Positions 61,661 through 64,000 of a stretch of 64,000 nt of DNA are shown here, piece after piece. The stretch's first letter is position 1, and every line of letters begins with the position of its first letter. The DNA is taken from NCBI GenBank assembly GCA_005281725.1, contig SSBO01000012.1:20163060-20227059 (forward strand). Direction: 5' to 3'. Origin of the DNA: Wuchereria bancrofti (lineage: Eukaryota; Nematoda; Chromadorea; Rhabditida; Onchocercidae). A program made the translations under genes and the position numbers. The notes under the pieces are model-generated. The model made no database searches, was not told where the DNA came from, and worked only from the letters and a program-made list of their open reading frames with translations.

Positions 61661-63894
61661 TAAGTTTATACAACAGATATTATTGAATTGAATTGTAAAT
61701 TTCCCAAACTGATAGGAAGATTATTTATTTTAAAAACTTCATTTCATTCATTTATAAAAAGGCGAAAGAGAGAGAGAGAAAGATAATTGGTGTAGCAGTT
61801 AAAATGGCGGAATAAACTGTAAAAATAAAATATCAAAACTGGAATTTCTTCATAAATTTTATCGGAAAAGATTGGGAGTGAAAGGATGATATGGTCAGTG
61901 AATGGTCAGTGAAAGAATGAATGAATGGACACATATAATACAGGTGCTTCTTGATTGTCAAACCTTTTATTTTTTAATATTTTTTCTTTTTATTCTTTGC
62001 CTTCTTTGAATATAAATATATTTTCCCTCATCTCATTTATATTATTTCATTGTAATGAAATATTTTGACATCTTAAAATTCCTATCATTGTTTCATTTTT
62101 TCGTATTCTTATCATACGTATTATACGAATGAACTATTATCTTTCCATTTTTTTATTTTTCCGTATTCTTATCATATCATACGGATGAGCTCTTATCACT
62201 TAATGTTTGTTTTACTTGTTAACTATCACTGATCGTTAAGCATTTTTCCTTTCTTCCAGACTAATTTCAAATATAAATGAATAAAGCATCAAAAGTATCG
62301 TTAGGTTGATATTTCATATAATGTCATTGACCTCATTTAAAACTTTTTCAATCAATTCAAACATTCTATAATCAATAAATTGCATTTGAAGCTACACTAC
62401 AATTCGTTATATCCTGACAATATTTCATGATAAAATTCCTGAAACATTTATCATTCCAGTGACTCCTTGCTTTTTAATTGTTATCGCCCATTTTATGACT
62501 AATATCAAAGTGTTCAAATTAAATTTCTTTCTCAATAAAAGAGAGAAAAAGAGGAAATAAGTTTTCTTAAATAGTCTCCCAGATATCAAATATTTATCAT
62601 TAGCTCTTTTTTTTCTCTCTCTCTCTTCCTCTTTCTTCATAGCATTTCTACCATAAATTAAGTATAATTTATTAAGCATTCAAGAAGTATCGGTCACAAT
62701 CGAACAAACGATAAACTATTACGACAAAATGAAGGACGAATGAATCATTTCAAAAAAAAAAATACACAAATTAAACAGACAGACACTGTTTAGAATTTAA
62801 TTTCTCTTATGGCGAGAAAATTTTGTTTGTATATTTCTATGTAAACCGATCCGATGATATACGGTAAACAAATCTGATTTTAACAAATGATTAACTGACT
62901 GATTCTATTGCTTTTCATTTTTCCATTTTTTTTTTCTTCCGGAAGGAAATTTTTGATTTTGATAAGCTTATCATATTATCATTTTTCATTCATCGTCATT
63001 ATCATTGTCATCATTTTTAGCTTAAATAAAAAATGTAATATATACATATTTGCTATGAAATGAAAATATTGAGAAAAAAAAAGCTTCATACTTTTCAAGA
63101 AAAAAAAAAAGTTTTTGACACCTTTAAGTCTTTTTCGTACATTTCATAAATGCAATAATATTTGTTCATTTTATAAATTGGTAGAATTCAGTGTTTAATG
63201 ATTAAAATATGTCTTTTGTCAACTACAACAAAAATGGTATCATTTTTATTCCTTTTTTTTTCATAAAAGAATTTTTGCATTTTACAGATTTCTTTAAATT
63301 TTCAATTTTTTATATGAGAATTTTTGCTTTTTCCTTTTTTTTTACAACTTCTTTCTTTTCTTTTTTTTCCTCAATTAATGGATTTTTTTTTTTTTTTGTA
63401 GTGATTTTCTCCAAAAGAGAAATTTTTTGATTGAATATAAGTCAAAGTTTGAATCTTTTGCATAAATATATTAGCATAGCAATATTTGCTAAAATTTTCA
63501 TTTCTATAACAATCAAATGATTCATTAGAGATAACTTCTTTTATTTCTTTTGCTCATTTTAAAATTATCAAACAACATTTGTCATTCATTATTTTCAAGA
63601 CTATAAATAGCAAATGTCTTATCAAAATTAAAATAATTAAAATGATATTTGATAAGTTTTCACTTTTTGACAATGTAATATAATGCAAAAATAAAAGATG
63701 CAATAAGTTATAGTTGTAGTTGTAGTAGTAGCTTAGTAGTAATAATTTAGAGACATAAAGGTATTATTTAGTCATTCAATCATATGTAGAGCAAAGCAGA
63801 AAGATTGGAATGTTGGCGTCAGGTAGGAGGCAGGCGGTGATTGTCTATGATTGCATTGCTCTCGTCGGGGTTGTCTTTTGCTCACTTTAATAAC

Positions 63895-63972
63895 AAATGA
63901 TGACGATGACGACAGCGACGATGATAACGACGACAACGACAATGACAACAAGGACGATAATGATCATTTTGA
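63895..63972. repeat. GAY trinucleotide repeat (GAC/GAT/AAC)
   Basis: About 20 triplets of GAC, GAT, AAC and AAT. On the plus strand it reads as an Asp/Asn run. On the minus strand one frame is Ser/Leu-rich and stays open about 60 codons, down to about 63777, but has no ATG. Confidence 0.8.
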
Positions 63973-64000
63973 TTTGATATATTTGTCCATTGCAACAGTG

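Larger units (their letters stand above)
57992..64000. other. AT-rich region without a supported gene
   Basis: No convincing exon. A short ATG segment with a good donor (60615-60637, MNETKFD then CAG|GTAAGG) is isolated. GC-richer patches occur at about 61165-61265 and 63815-63890. Confidence 0.45.

Noticed and set aside
63901..63964. CRISPR-like or coding Asp repeat
   Set aside because: Simple trinucleotide repeat without spacers; the genome is eukaryotic.

Overview
This window is eukaryotic nuclear DNA, most likely from a clade III (spirurid, probably filarial) nematode. It is very AT-rich. Its genes are cut into many short exons, with introns that begin GT(A/G)AG or GTTAG and end in TTTTAG or TTTCAG. 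The proteins that can be rebuilt are animal families with a nematode flavour. The species assignment is inference; I saw no diagnostic sequence such as a spliced-leader RNA gene. I rebuilt exon structures by hand, checking splice dinucleotides, codon phase and homology, and they have not been tested against transcripts.

Gene-rich left part (1-44.4 kb). The left edge holds the 3' half of a plus-strand, highly diverged eIF4A-type DEAD-box gene (342-1924). Six genes then lie head to tail on the minus strand. In transcription order they are threonyl-tRNA synthetase (28.3-21.7 kb, with a possible mitochondrial N-terminal extension), an unrecognised 307-aa protein (20.7-18.6 kb), a ClC-7-type lysosomal chloride/proton exchanger (about 18.2/16.3-11.4 kb), ER membrane complex subunit EMC10 (10.7-9.3 kb), a BAP18-type SANT chromatin protein (8.3-6.6 kb) and a 97-aa single-membrane-span protein with a mitochondrial-looking N-terminus (3.9-3.0 kb). 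Most gaps between them are about 0.3-1 kb, so part of the run could be an operon. Divergent from the synthetase is an HRG1/SLC48A1-type heme transporter (30,998-39,116, plus strand). Its 6.8-kb third intron carries, on the opposite strand, a 103-aa ORF with an MGC N-myristoylation start. Converging on the transporter are EBAG9/RCAS1 (41.6-39.5 kb) and a patatin-like (PNPLA4/ATGL-type) lipase (44.4-42.3 kb), again close together on one strand.

Gene-poor right part (44.4-64 kb). This is AT-rich non-coding DNA with microsatellites, several short tandem arrays (notably a 10-copy 31-bp minisatellite at 52.4-52.7 kb with higher-order structure), an isolated GC-richer patch at 61.2 kb followed by a perfect hairpin, a sequence resembling a recursive splice site at 61.65 kb, and two weak candidate exons near 57.3-58.0 kb. 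Much of it may be intron or the flank of a gene outside the window.

The most unusual items are the DEAD-box paralogue that keeps its exon-intron frame but has lost its catalytic motifs, the ClC-7 exon whose expected splice donor has lost its G, the one-gene/two-compartment architecture of the threonyl-tRNA synthetase, and the nested myristoylation-type ORF inside the heme transporter gene.
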